Positions 1 through 9,710 of a DNA stretch of 54,466 bases are shown piece by piece. A model generated the notes under the pieces. That model was not told the origin of the DNA. It made no database searches and saw nothing but the letters and a program-made list of their open reading frames with translations. Within the stretch, counting starts at the first letter, position 1. The number at the start of each line of letters is the position of its first letter. Origin of the DNA: an uncultured Oscillospiraceae bacterium (GTDB lineage Bacteria > Bacillota > Clostridia > Oscillospirales > Oscillospiraceae); assembly GCA_947632005.1 (NCBI GenBank), contig CANRNU010000014.1:1-54466 (forward strand), given 5' to 3'. Position numbers and translations under genes: made by a program.

Positions 1-1525
1 TGGCGGGGGGTTTGGCGGTGATGTCGTAGACGATGCGGTTGATGCCGGGGACGGAGTTGACGATGCGGGTGGAGACCACATCCAGCACGTCATAGGGGAT
101 GCGGGTCCAGTCGGCGGTCATGAAGTCGTCCGTGGTCACACTGCGAAGGGCCAGGGTATAGTCGTATGTCCTGCCGTCGCCCATGACGCCCACGGAGCGC
201 ATGTTGGTCAGCACCGCGAAATACTGGTTCATAGTCCCCTCCAGGTGGGCCTTGGCGATCTCGTCCCGGAAGATGAAGTCCGCCTCCCGGAGCGTGTCCA
301 GCTTCTCCTTGGTGATGTTGCCGATGACCCGGATGGCGAGACCCGGCCCGGGGAAGGGCTGGCGCATGACCAGATAATCCGGCAGGCCAAGCTCCCGGCC
401 AAGCTGCCGGACCTCGTCCTTGAAGAGCAGCCGCAGCGGCTCGATGATCTCCTTGAAATCCACATAGTCGGGAAGACCGCCCACGTTGTGGTGGCTCTTG
501 ATGACGGCGGCGTCGCCGGTACCGGATTCCACCACGTCCGGATAGATGGTGCCCTGGACCAGATAGTCCACCGCGCCGATCTTCTTGGCCTCCTCCTCGA
601 AGACCCGGATGAATTCCTCCCCAATGATCTTCCGCTTCCGCTCCGGTTCGGTCACGCCGGCCAGCTTGTCCAGAAACCGCTTTTCGGCATTGACCCGGAC
701 AAAATGGATGGGCCAGGGGGCAAAGGCGCTCTGGACTTCGTCGCCCTCGTCCTTGCGCATGAGGCCGTGGTCCACGAACACGCAGGTGAGCTGGCTGCCC
801 ACCGCCTCTGCCAGCAGTGCCGCCGCCACGGAGGAGTCCACGCCTCCGGACAGGGCCAGCAGCACCTTGCCGTCCCCGACCTTCTTTCGGATATCGGCGA
901 TGGCGGTGTTTTTGTAATCGCCCATGGTCCAATCCCCGTGGGCGCCGCAGACCTCATAGAGGAAGTTGCGGAGCATTTCCCGGCCATACTGGGTGTGGTT
1001 CACCTCCGGGTGGTACTGTACGCCATAGAAGCCCCGGGCCTCATCGCAGATGGCCACATTGGGGCAGCCGTCGCTGTGGGCGGCGAGGGCGAAACCCTCC
1101 GGCACCCGGGCCATGTAATCCCCGTGGCTCATCCAGGTGACGCTCTCGGCGGGGATGCCCTTGAAGAGCCTGCAGGAGGTGTCGAAGTATGTGTGGGTCT
1201 TGCCGTACTCCCGGGCGGCGTCGTCCTGGGCAGGGGTGACCTGGCCGCCCAGAGCCTGTGCCATGAGCTGGCAGCCGTAGCAGATGCCCAGAATGGGCAC
1301 GCCCAGCTGGAATATGGCCGGGTCGATGTGAGGGGCTCTGTCGTCATAGACGCTGTTGGGCCCGCCGGTGAAGATGATGCCGATGGGGTCAAAGGCCCGG
1401 ATCTCCTCCAGGGAGATGGTGTAGCTTTTCAGCTCGCAGTACACATGGTGCTCCCGGACGCGCCGGGCGATGAGCTGGTTGTACTGGCCGCCGAAGTCGA
1501 TGATAAGGACTGCTTCACGTTTCAT
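1..1525 (-). CDS. guaA: GMP synthase (glutamine-hydrolysing), 3' end cut by window
   Basis: Converts XMP to GMP with ATP and glutamine, the last step of guanine nucleotide synthesis in the cytosol. The visible 508 codons hold the class I glutamine amidotransferase domain first ([18 protein letters not shown], catalytic GICYGCQ, and YHPEVNHT with the His-Glu pair). The ATP-pyrophosphatase domain follows ([16 protein letters not shown]), then the GMP synthase dimerisation domain ([11 protein letters not shown]). The last readable residues, ITAKPPA, fall about 5 residues before the usual C-terminus, so almost the whole gene is present. The start ATG has GAGGTG upstream. The gene follows the ANTAR regulator on the same strand, but the start region is duplicated 220 bp upstream (see the repeat). 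Confidence 0.97.
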   Translation of the reverse strand, partial: MKREAVLIIDFGGQYNQLIARRVREHHVYCELKSYTISLEEIRAFDPIGIIFTGGPNSVYDDRAPHIDPAIFQLGVPILGICYGCQLMAQALGGQVTPAQDDAAREYGKTHTYFDTSCRLFKGIPAESVTWMSHGDYMARVPEGFALAAHSDGCPNVAICDEARGFYGVQYHPEVNHTQYGREMLRNFLYEVCGAHGDWTMGDYKNTAIADIRKKVGDGKVLLALSGGVDSSVAAALLAEAVGSQLTCVFVDHGLMRKDEGDEVQSAFAPWPIHFVRVNAEKRFLDKLAGVTEPERKRKIIGEEFIRVFEEEAKKIGAVDYLVQGTIYPDVVESGTGDAAVIKSHHNVGGLPDYVDFKEIIEPLRLLFKDEVRQLGRELGLPDYLVMRQPFPGPGLAIRVIGNITKEKLDTLREADFIFRDEIAKAHLEGTMNQYFAVLTNMRSVGVMGDGRTYDYTLALRSVTTDDFMTADWTRIPYDVLDVVSTRIVNSVPGINRIVYDITAKPPA

Positions 1526-1757
1526 ATAGGGCACCTCGCATTCATCTGACAGTAAGAGTGGGTGGAAAGGGGCGAAGCCCGGTCAGGGCGAGCCGCGCGG
1601 CATTCCCGCGCGTCAAGGTCAAAAGCCATAGGACGTTTGGCTTTTGACCTTCTGCGAGGGGGAATTCACTTTCCCCTCGCAGTTTCAAAATAAGCGGTCA
1701 AAAAACTTGTTTGTTGACAAGCGTAAGGACTGCTTCACGTTTCATATAGGGCACCTC
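1504..1757. repeat. 34-bp perfect direct repeat of the guaA start region
   Basis: The 34 bases at 1504-1537, covering the guaA ribosome site, ATG and first codons, recur exactly at 1724-1757. The upstream copy sits directly behind the ANTAR stop codon and, read leftward, opens a 15-codon dead-end frame beginning MKREAVLT. About 186 bp lie between the copies. The simplest reading is that an element inserted, or a segment duplicated, between two genes that were once about 9 bp apart, leaving guaA with a second copy of its start signals. Confidence 0.9.
1615..1681. repeat. Two adjacent hairpins in the inserted segment upstream of guaA
   Basis: AAGGTCAAAAGCC at 1615-1627 is the exact reverse complement of 1639-1651. 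Two bases on, TGCGAGGGG (1653-1661) pairs with 1673-1681. A GCGCGG...CCGCGC dyad lies just before. Neither hairpin is followed by a long T-run, so they look more like a dispersed intergenic hairpin element than a classical terminator. Confidence 0.75.
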
Positions 1758-2340
1758 ATATCTCATATGTTCTGATGATCTTCTCCGCCACGGCGCGGCG
1801 GGTGACGCACCGGTCCATGGCGTTTTTCTCGATGAAGCGGTGGGCCTGTTTTTCGGTCATCTTGAACTGCTGGATGAGCAGCAGCTTGGCCCGGTCCACG
1901 ATGCGCAGCTCATCCATCTTCCGCTGGAGCTTCTCCGCCCGGGACTCCAGGGCGTGGAGCCGCTGGGAGACGTTGGCCATCATCCCGAGGCTCTGCTTGA
2001 GCAGGGTGGGGTCCACGGGACTTTGCAGCGTCATGAAGCCATGGGCCTCGCCATAGGCGGCCGCGGCCTCAAACCGGTCCGCCTCCGCCAGGAGGAGCAC
2101 GCCGGCGGCGCCGCTCTCCACAGCCTTGGCGGCCAGGGCCGCGCCCGCGTCGGAGGGGACGGAGCCGTCGATGACCACCACGTCATAGACTGTCTCATCC
2201 AAGACGTATCCGGCCTCCCGGGCGGCGCACATGTTCAGTTCCGGGGCAAATCGGTCCTCCGGCAGGAAGGCGGCGAAATGGGCGGCTGTATCCCGGGAGT
2301 CGGTGATGAGCAGAAGGGAGGCATAGGGACGTGACTGCAC
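1756..2340 (-). CDS. ANTAR-domain RNA-binding antiterminator response regulator
   Basis: Predicted cytosolic regulator of about 194 residues. The N-terminal half is a REC-like fold (LLLITDSRD and VYDVVVIDGSVPSD, the latter with a possible acceptor Asp). A coiled linker (LESRAEKLQRKMDELRIVDR) leads into a C-terminal ANTAR domain (AKLLLIQQFKMTEKQAHRFI). ANTAR proteins bind paired RNA hairpins and prevent leader termination. It is divergent from a type III glutamine synthetase whose leader contains a terminator, a known association in clostridia. I place the start at GTG 2340, because AGGAGG lies 9 nt before it; the ATG at 2349 abuts the same AGGAGG with no spacing. guaA follows on the same strand. 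Confidence 0.88.
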   Translation of the reverse strand: MQSRPYASLLLITDSRDTAAHFAAFLPEDRFAPELNMCAAREAGYVLDETVYDVVVIDGSVPSDAGAALAAKAVESGAAGVLLLAEADRFEAAAAYGEAHGFMTLQSPVDPTLLKQSLGMMANVSQRLHALESRAEKLQRKMDELRIVDRAKLLLIQQFKMTEKQAHRFIEKNAMDRCVTRRAVAEKIIRTYEI

Positions 2341-2398
2341 CGTTTTCATCCTCCTCACATAGCATGGTCGTGCCGGTAAAACACTGGGATTTATGCTG

Positions 2399-2427
2399 AT
2401 TTTACCTATTCTAAACCTCTTTGTCAA
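2399..2427 (-). promoter_or_regulatory. Sigma-A promoter for the ANTAR gene
   Basis: Leftward TTGACA (2427-2422), 17-bp spacer, TAAAAT (2404-2399), about 60 bp before the GTG start. Confidence 0.75.
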
Positions 2428-2434
2428 TTTCCTG

Positions 2435-2467
2435 GAGAAGAATGGGGCATATGCCAATATACTTCTC
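2435..2467. promoter_or_regulatory. Inverted repeat between the divergent ANTAR and glnA promoters
   Basis: GAGAAG (2435-2440) and CTTCTC (2462-2467) flank a GGCATATGCC palindrome (2446-2455). It lies between the two divergent promoters and could bind a regulator. I do not recognise the motif. Confidence 0.4.
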
Positions 2468-2511
2468 GGGTCAGACGTCGTATTTTGTGTGTTTTGTCAA
2501 TGTGACGGGGG

Positions 2512-2541
2512 TTGACAATGGGGCGGCAGACAGTGTAAAAT
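2512..2541 (+). promoter_or_regulatory. Sigma-A promoter for glnA
   Basis: TTGACA (2512-2517), 18-bp spacer, TAAAAT preceded by TG (2536-2541). It is the nearest good promoter to the glutamine synthetase and gives a leader of about 95 nt. Confidence 0.75.
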
Positions 2542-2552
2542 CAAAACCGATG

Positions 2553-2606
2553 AAACGGCAAAGGCGTCGTGGAAAGTTTTCCCATGCCTGTGCCGTTTTT
2601 GTTTTT
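2553..2606 (+). terminator. Terminator hairpin inside the glnA leader (attenuator)
   Basis: AAACGGCA (2553-2560) pairs with TGCCGTTT (2591-2598), with inner pairing AGGC/GCCT and GGAAA/TTTCC, followed by a T-rich run interrupted by one G. It lies between promoter and start codon, so glnA expression should require readthrough. CCG-ATGAAA-CGG (2547-2558) is a six-base loop that uses part of the terminator's left arm and would compete with it. That fits ANTAR antitermination, although the full two-hexaloop ANTAR target could not be completed by eye. Confidence 0.7.
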
Positions 2607-2642
2607 TGCAGGCAAGACTGAGATTGTAAAGGAGAAGCAACA

Positions 2643-4733
<2,091 letters not shown>

Positions 4734-4826
4734 AAAGGCTTGACGCCTTTCCAACGAGAGGGATGCGGCTCACATACGCGCACTCGCTGTGCTCGCACAC
4801 TTCGTGAGCCGAGAAGAATGATCTCC
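4734..4826. other. glnA-asnA intergenic start with hairpins
   Basis: AAAGGC/GCCTTT (4734-4750) forms a short hairpin just after the glnA stop but lacks a T-run. GGCTCAC (4767-4773) pairs with GTGAGCC (4804-4810). No open frame of interest is present. Confidence 0.4.
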
Positions 4827-5039
4827 CAGGCGCATGTCCTGGGAGATCATATCCAATTTTCTTTGCGCCTGTGGGCGCAAACTCTGCGAGGCTTTTTCAG
4901 GCGCATGTCCTGGGAGATCATATCCCATTTTCTTTGCGCCTGTGGGCGCAAACTCTGCGAGGCTTTTTCAGGCGCATGTCCTGGGAGATCATATCCCATT
5001 TTCTTTGCGCCTGCGGGTGCAAACTCTGCGAGGCTTATT
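4818..5039 (+). repeat. Three tandem 71-bp hairpin repeats upstream of asnA
   Basis: Units begin at 4827, 4898 and 4969 and are nearly identical. Each holds a CGCATGT loop flanked by CAGG/CCTG, then TTTGCGCC-TGTG-GGCGCAAA, then GCGAGGC and a T-run (the third ends in TTATTT). The first unit keeps a longer left arm: ATGATCTCCCAGG (4818-4830) pairs over 13 bp with 4838-4850 around the CGCATGT loop. A diverged fourth copy follows asnA (6175-6252). The units would be part of the asnA leader if transcription enters from upstream, since no clear promoter lies between them and asnA. Confidence 0.9.
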
Positions 5040-5068
5040 TAAGAATATTACAATGGAGGTCACGAAGA

Positions 5069-6076
5069 ATGCTGACGATCCCTGAGGGATACAAGACAGT
5101 CCTGGATGTGTACGACACCCAGCAGTGCATCGAATTCATCAAGTCCCATTTTCAGAACAATCTCCGGGCGGCACTGAACTTAAAGCGCGTGTCCGCGCCG
5201 CTGTTCGTCCGGGCCGACACGGGTCTGAACGACGATTTGAACGGCGTGGAGCGTCCGGTGGGCTTCGACGTGCCCGCCGCCGGGAAGGGGGAGTATCAGA
5301 TCGTCCACTCCCTGGCCAAGTGGAAGCGCTGGGCCCTGCGGGAATATGACTTCCGGGTGGGCAACGGCCTATACACCGACATGAACGCCATCCGGCGGGA
5401 TGAGCCGGTGCTGGACAATCTCCACTCCGTCTATGTGGACCAGTGGGACTGGGAGAAGATCATCACCGCCGAGGACCGGAACGTCGATTACCTGAAGCAG
5501 GTGGTGCAGCGCATCGTGGACGCCATCTGCATGACCTGCGACGAGGTCCGCTGGGCCTTTCCCAAGATCAGCACGGAGATATCGAAGGACATCACCTATA
5601 TCACATCCCAGGAGCTGGAGGACCTGTACCCCCATCTGAGCCCCTCCGAGCGGGAGGATGAGTTCACCAAGACCCATGAGACGGTGTTCCTCATGCAGAT
5701 CGGCGGGAAGCTCCGCTCCGGCAAGCCCCACGACGGCCGCGCGCCGGACTACGACGACTGGGAACTCAACGGCGATATCATCTTCCGCAACCATGTGCTG
5801 GACCGGGCCTTCGAGATATCCTCCATGGGCATCCGGGTGGACCCGGAGAGCCTGGACCGGCAGCTGACCCTGGCCGGATGCGACTACCGGCGGGAAATGC
5901 CCTTCCACAAGGCGCTGCTGGCGGGCGAGCTGCCTCTGACCATCGGCGGCGGCATCGGTCAGTCCCGGCTGTGCATGCTGCTGATGGGCTGCGCCCATAT
6001 CGGCGAGGTCCAGTCCGGCGTCTGGGACGACGTGACCCGCGCCGCCTGCAAGGCTGCGGGCATCGACCTGCTGTAA
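5069..6076 (+). CDS. asnA: Aspartate-ammonia ligase (asparagine synthetase A)
   Basis: Makes asparagine from aspartate, ammonia and ATP through a class II aminoacyl-tRNA-synthetase-like fold. The 335-residue length is normal for AsnA. Motifs seen are IEFIKSHFQNNL near the N-terminus, ERPVGFDVP, VHSLAKWKRWALREY, GLYTDMNAIRRDE, SVYVDQWDWEK and the C-terminal GGGIGQSRLCMLLMG. The start is fixed by GGAGGT 8 nt upstream of ATG 5069. The frame stays open farther upstream through the tandem repeats, but that part is not protein-like. It sits with glnA as an ammonia-dependent amide-forming gene. Confidence 0.97.
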   Translation: MLTIPEGYKTVLDVYDTQQCIEFIKSHFQNNLRAALNLKRVSAPLFVRADTGLNDDLNGVERPVGFDVPAAGKGEYQIVHSLAKWKRWALREYDFRVGNGLYTDMNAIRRDEPVLDNLHSVYVDQWDWEKIITAEDRNVDYLKQVVQRIVDAICMTCDEVRWAFPKISTEISKDITYITSQELEDLYPHLSPSEREDEFTKTHETVFLMQIGGKLRSGKPHDGRAPDYDDWELNGDIIFRNHVLDRAFEISSMGIRVDPESLDRQLTLAGCDYRREMPFHKALLAGELPLTIGGGIGQSRLCMLLMGCAHIGEVQSGVWDDVTRAACKAAGIDLL

Positions 6077-6078
6077 GT

Positions 6079-6150
6079 CGTTTGAATGGCTATGCCATTC
6101 AAACGGGAAGACTGCAGCGCAAAGCGCCTCCGCCCTTTTGGGGCGGAGGC
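6079..6150 (+). terminator. Two strong hairpins after asnA
   Basis: CGTTTGAATGGC pairs across a TAT loop (6079-6105), and GCCTCCGCCC pairs around TTTT (6126-6150). Both are near-perfect. Neither has a clean T-run, so they may terminate transcription or simply protect the 3' end. Confidence 0.5.
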
Positions 6151-6174
6151 GTTCGCGTTTGCGGTCTGAGAGGG

Positions 6175-6252
6175 TTTTTCCGGGGCGCATGTCCCCCGGA
6201 AGACGATCCCATTGTCTTTGCGCCTGCAGGCGCAAACTCGCGAGGCTGCTTT
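6175..6252 (+). repeat. Diverged copy of the asnA-leader hairpin repeat
   Basis: It aligns with the 71-bp units: the same CGCATGT loop, ATCCCATT, CTTTGCGCC/GGCGCAAA hairpin and GCGAGGCT. The stem around CGCATGT has changed on both arms (TTCCGGGG and CCCCGGAA), so pairing is kept while sequence differs. This argues for selection on the folded form. Confidence 0.8.
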
Positions 6253-6262
6253 TCTTTTTCCC

Positions 6263-6291
6263 TTGTCAACGGCGGCGGGTTGGATTATAAT
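6263..6291 (+). promoter_or_regulatory. Sigma-A promoter for cdsA
   Basis: TTGTCA (6263-6268), 17-bp spacer, TATAAT (6286-6291), 25 bp before the cdsA start. Confidence 0.8.
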
Positions 6292-6316
6292 GTAAAAACA
6301 GGGGTGATACAGAATT

Positions 6317-7108
6317 ATGGACATCAGAAAGAGATTCCTGCCTGCGGTGCTCATCGTGGCCGTGACGCTGGGATGTATCCTGCTGGGCCGGTTCACCAGA
6401 GTGCTGTTTTTCCTGGCCCTGGCCGTGGTGTCGGCTTTTGAGGTGCAGAAGGTGCTGTTCGAGGCCGATATGCCCACGTCCAAATGCCTTCCGATCATCT
6501 ATATCACGCTCCAGGCCATCTTTTGCTGGGCCCACGCCTCGGCGGCGTGGATGACGGCGCTCTTCGCTCTGGCCGTTTTCGCGGTCATGTTCTGGACGAT
6601 ACTGAAGCCGGAGCGGGGCGGAAAGTTTGCCAGCGCCAACCTGTTCGTGCTGGTGTGGCCCTTTGGATTTTACGCCATCATCCTCCACGCGGCCGCGTCA
6701 GACGCCTGGTGCATGACCCTGATGCTGGGCGTGCTGGGCACCTGGGCCTGCGACTGCATGGCGCTGATCGGCGGCAAGTACCTGGGCGTACATAAGCTGG
6801 CCCCGGTGGTCAGTCCCCACAAGACCTGGGAGGGCGCCATCGTGGGCGGCCTGTCCGCCATGGTGGCCGGGATGCTCATCGCCTGGATCCTGGGCTGGAG
6901 ATTCGGCGTGTGCGTGATGGGCGCGTTCCTGGCCAGCTGCTTTGGCCAGGTGGGCGACCTGACCGCGTCGCTGTTCAAGCGTATGGCCGGCGTGAAGGAC
7001 TATGGACATCTGATGCCGGAACACGGCGGGATCATGGACAAGATGGACAGCATGCTGTTCGCCATCCCTGCCGCTTACTTCTACCTGTACCTGGTCGGCC
7101 TGGCCTGA
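6317..7108 (+). CDS. cdsA: Phosphatidate cytidylyltransferase
   Basis: Forms CDP-diacylglycerol from phosphatidate and CTP at the membrane, the branch point to phosphatidylglycerol and other phospholipids. The protein is 263 residues with about seven or eight hydrophobic segments. Its C-terminal CdsA signature is clear: SLFKRMAGVKDYGHLMPEHG followed by GIMDKMDSM, with the SPHKTWEG motif before it. The family usually has PGHGG; here it is PEHGG. It has its own promoter and is not in the usual uppS-cdsA-dxr-rseP cluster. A convergent dehydrogenase ends 5 bp downstream. Confidence 0.93.
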   Translation: MDIRKRFLPAVLIVAVTLGCILLGRFTRVLFFLALAVVSAFEVQKVLFEADMPTSKCLPIIYITLQAIFCWAHASAAWMTALFALAVFAVMFWTILKPERGGKFASANLFVLVWPFGFYAIILHAAASDAWCMTLMLGVLGTWACDCMALIGGKYLGVHKLAPVVSPHKTWEGAIVGGLSAMVAGMLIAWILGWRFGVCVMGAFLASCFGQVGDLTASLFKRMAGVKDYGHLMPEHGGIMDKMDSMLFAIPAAYFYLYLVGLA

Positions 7109-7113
7109 GGCCG

Positions 7114-7824
7114 TCACGGGCAGGGGAAACCGCCGTCACAGCCGATGACCTGCCCGGTGATGAAGCCGGCCTGCTCGGTGGCCAGAAAGGCGATGAGCTC
7201 CGCCACGTCCGCCGGCGTACCCAGCCGGCCCAGGGGCGTCTCGTCGATGAGGGCCTGCCGGTCGGCAAAGTCGAAGCGGGCCAGCATGTCGGTGTCGATG
7301 ACGCCGGGGGCCACGGCGTTGACCCGGATGCCGGAGGGGCCCAGCTCCTTGGCCAGAGCCTTCGTCAGGCCGATGAGCGCCGCCTTGGAGGCGGAATAGG
7401 CCGCCTCACAGCTGGCCCCGTATACCCCCCATACGGAGGAGATCAGGATGATATTTCCTGCCTTCTCCCGGACCATGTGGGGGATGGCGGCCCGGCAGCA
7501 GCGGTATGCCCCGTCCAGATTCACCGCCAGCAGCCGCCGCCAGGCGTCCTCGTCTGTGTCGGTGAGCAGGCCGTATTCCGCCGCGCCCGCGTTGCAGACC
7601 AGAAGGTCGACGGGGCCGGCGGCGGCAAACAGCGCCGATACCTGGGCCGGGTCGGCCACATCGGCCCGGATGGCCCGGACGCCCAGCTCTGCCGCCAGGG
7701 CAAGAGCGGCGGCTTCCGATTTGTTGTAATGAACGCTCACAGCCCACCCGTCGGCGGCCAGACGCCGGACGGCGGCTGCGCCGATGCCCCGGGACGAGCC
7801 GGTGACCAGGGCGTTTTTTCCCAT
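7114..7824 (-). CDS. Short-chain dehydrogenase/reductase, FabG-like
   Basis: NAD(P)-dependent oxidoreductase of 236 residues with a complete classical SDR set: TGSSRGIGAA cofactor loop, ADVADP, CNAG, catalytic Ser in ILISSVWG, YSASK with the Tyr/Lys pair, and VAPGVIDTDM. The C-terminal GQVIGCDGGF is typical of 3-oxoacyl-ACP reductase relatives. It stands alone rather than in a fab cluster, so the substrate is unknown. GGAGG lies 9 nt before ATG 7824. It is divergent from the acidic membrane protein at 7901, sharing a 76-bp AT-rich gap that must hold both promoters, though I could not pick clear boxes. Confidence 0.9.
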   Translation of the reverse strand: MGKNALVTGSSRGIGAAAVRRLAADGWAVSVHYNKSEAAALALAAELGVRAIRADVADPAQVSALFAAAGPVDLLVCNAGAAEYGLLTDTDEDAWRRLLAVNLDGAYRCCRAAIPHMVREKAGNIILISSVWGVYGASCEAAYSASKAALIGLTKALAKELGPSGIRVNAVAPGVIDTDMLARFDFADRQALIDETPLGRLGTPADVAELIAFLATEQAGFITGQVIGCDGGFPCP

Positions 7825-7900
7825 ACGAGAACCTCCGAGAACCATTTCACTTGCGTGTATAGGAAGTATAACACATCTGTCATAATAAAGGTAGGAGAAA

Positions 7901-9007
7901 ATGCGTTTGGATCGGGACAATCAAGATCGGACCTGGGAGCCGGAGGACGACGGCCAGTGGACGAAGGAGGAGGCGAAGCGGGACCCCCGCTTTGACTTCG
8001 CCGCGTTCCTGGGCCCGGAGAGTCTGGAGGACCAGATCACCGACGTTCTGGACGGAAAGGACCTGCTGGACGAGGAGGCGTATGGGGAGTTCGCCCCCGA
8101 CTATGTCCCCCGCCGGGGCGCGCCCGGCGAGCGGGGCCGCCATGAGGCCCCCGGACCGGAGCCGGAGGAAGAGGAAGAGACGCCGGACGACCAGGAGGAG
8201 ACCTTTGACGACGGCCTGGAGACCCGGCGGTTCACGGAGGATGAGATGGACTTTGACGAGGACGAGGAACAGGATTTCCAGGAGGACCTGCCTCAGCGGG
8301 CCGCCTTTGTGGATGAGCCTCCGCCCCGGCCAAAGGTAGTGGTGGCCCAGCCGGCCCATACGGTATATGTGGACCCCCAGTCGGAGTACGGGCCGGAGGA
8401 GCCCTCCGGCGGCGGGGGAGGCAGCGGCCTGAAATGGGTGATCGCGCTGCTGATCTCCGCGGCGGTGGTCGTGGGCGGACTGCTGTTCGCCACCATGATC
8501 CTGCCCGATCTGGGCGGGGACCCCAGCCAGACGGAGGAACCCGCTTCCACCAACTCCGGGCTCCTGAGCGGTCTGCTGCGTCCGCGGGCCACCCAGGCCC
8601 CGGCCTCTGAACCAACGCCGGTACAGCAGTCCGCGCCCCCCGCGGTCAAAACCTATACCATCACGGTCACCGCCGGCGCCGGCGGCAGCATCACCCCCAA
8701 CGGCCGCGTGACGGTGGAGGAGGGGAGCTCTGCTTCCTTTACCATCCTCCCCGACCAAGGGTATGAGCTGGCGCAGCTGCTCATCGACGGGTCCAATGTG
8801 TCGATCCAGGACAATTATACCTTCTCCGATGTTCGCCAGGACCACCAGATCTACGCGGTGTTCCAGGCGTCTCAGGTGATCACGGAGCCGCCTCCTCCCA
8901 CGGCGGCGCCTACCGATGAGCCCACGCCGGAACCGGTCCTGACGCCGGAGCCGCCTCCCGTGGTGGAGGGCGAGGTGGGCAACCTGGGCCCGGAAGCTAT
9001 GGAATAA
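7901..9007 (+). CDS. Acidic single-pass membrane protein with InlB-like repeat domain
   Basis: No named function. Residues 1-170 are very acidic and Pro-rich (EEEEETPDDQEE, FDEDEEQDF) and lack a signal peptide. A transmembrane helix spans about 178-200 after a Gly-rich linker. An outer Ser/Thr/Pro linker leads to one Listeria-Bacteroides/InlB B-repeat-like beta domain at 252-321 (YTITVTAGAGGSITPNGRV ... YAVF), and a Pro/Glu-rich tail ends the protein. The layout is cytoplasmic acidic tail, helix, extracellular beta module. It has its own terminator. The domain assignment is by pattern and the function is unknown. Confidence 0.8.
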   Translation: MRLDRDNQDRTWEPEDDGQWTKEEAKRDPRFDFAAFLGPESLEDQITDVLDGKDLLDEEAYGEFAPDYVPRRGAPGERGRHEAPGPEPEEEEETPDDQEETFDDGLETRRFTEDEMDFDEDEEQDFQEDLPQRAAFVDEPPPRPKVVVAQPAHTVYVDPQSEYGPEEPSGGGGGSGLKWVIALLISAAVVVGGLLFATMILPDLGGDPSQTEEPASTNSGLLSGLLRPRATQAPASEPTPVQQSAPPAVKTYTITVTAGAGGSITPNGRVTVEEGSSASFTILPDQGYELAQLLIDGSNVSIQDNYTFSDVRQDHQIYAVFQASQVITEPPPPTAAPTDEPTPEPVLTPEPPPVVEGEVGNLGPEAME

Positions 9008-9011
9008 CGGT

Positions 9012-9046
9012 ATCCCCGGACGGCGGCGCCGCCCGGGGATTTTTAT
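9012..9046 (+). terminator. Rho-independent terminator
   Basis: ATCCCCGG (9012-9019) pairs with CCGGGGAT (9033-9040) around a GC-rich loop, followed by TTTTTAT. It ends the 7901 gene. Confidence 0.85.
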
Positions 9047-9086
9047 GTGTGGCGAATAAAATTTATCGTAAAACATTAAAAATTTG

Positions 9087-9115
9087 TTGACAAACGCAAA
9101 ATGACCTGCTATGCT
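9087..9115 (+). promoter_or_regulatory. Sigma-A promoter for the DUF2975/XRE pair
   Basis: TTGACA (9087-9092), 17-bp spacer, TATGCT (9110-9115), 46 bp before the DUF2975 start. Confidence 0.8.
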
Positions 9116-9160
9116 GTACCCATCGGACCGGACCGAACTACGTTTTTTGGAGGTTTTGCG

Positions 9161-9709
9161 ATGAAGGGGAAGGCAAAGGCAGGGTATGTGCTGGCCCGGA
9201 TATCGGAGGTCATATTTTGGCTGGCTGCGGCGATACAGGCGGCGGCGTTTGCGGTGACAGCGGTCATACCGGAGAAGATGTCGTCGCTGTACGATGTGAG
9301 CGCTTCGGCGGACTGGGGCGTGATGGTCAAGAGCGTCAGCGGCGGCGTCGGTATCATGGCCTCGCGTGCATTCAACGTGGGATGGTATCTTTTGCAGACC
9401 GCGGCGGGCGCGGTGGAGATGGTGCTGGTGGCGCTGGTGTTCCGGCGGGTCTGGCAGATTATCCGATTGAGCTGGGATTCCACGCCCTTCCAAAAGCCGG
9501 TGGTGGCGAAGATCCGGCAGATCGGCTGGCTGGTCATTGCCGAGCCCCTGGTGACGCTGGCGGTGAATCTGGTGTCAGGGCTCATCTGGCGGGGATACTC
9601 TTATGTGGTGGACGTTACCGGCATCATCACCGGCGTGATCGTGCTGGCCCTGAGCCAGATTTTTGCCTACGGCGTGAAGCTGGAGGACGACGTGGAGGGA
9701 CTTTTGTAA
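9161..9709 (+). CDS. DUF2975 family membrane protein
   Basis: 182 residues with four predicted membrane segments (starting ISEVIFWLAAAIQAAAF, then GWYLLQTAAGAVEMVLVALV, IAEPLVTLAVNLVSGLI and GIITGVIVLALSQIFAY). Between segments 2 and 3 is the DSTPFQKPVVAKIRQIGWL stretch typical of DUF2975. These proteins are almost always paired with a small XRE regulator, as here, where the next ATG begins one base after the stop. GGAGG 6 nt upstream selects ATG 9161 over an in-frame start at 9101, which would overlap the promoter. The role is unknown; the pairing suggests a membrane sensor or regulatory partner. Confidence 0.85.
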   Translation: MKGKAKAGYVLARISEVIFWLAAAIQAAAFAVTAVIPEKMSSLYDVSASADWGVMVKSVSGGVGIMASRAFNVGWYLLQTAAGAVEMVLVALVFRRVWQIIRLSWDSTPFQKPVVAKIRQIGWLVIAEPLVTLAVNLVSGLIWRGYSYVVDVTGIITGVIVLALSQIFAYGVKLEDDVEGLL

Positions 9710-9710
9710 G

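Noticed and set aside
4827-5039. Tandem repeats considered as a CRISPR array
   Set aside because: Units are contiguous 71-bp copies with no unique spacers and contain internal hairpins; no cas genes are present.
4871-5068. N-terminal extension of asnA through the repeats
   Set aside because: The extension encodes a repeated peptide from the tandem units and AsnA begins naturally at 5069 behind a strong ribosome site.
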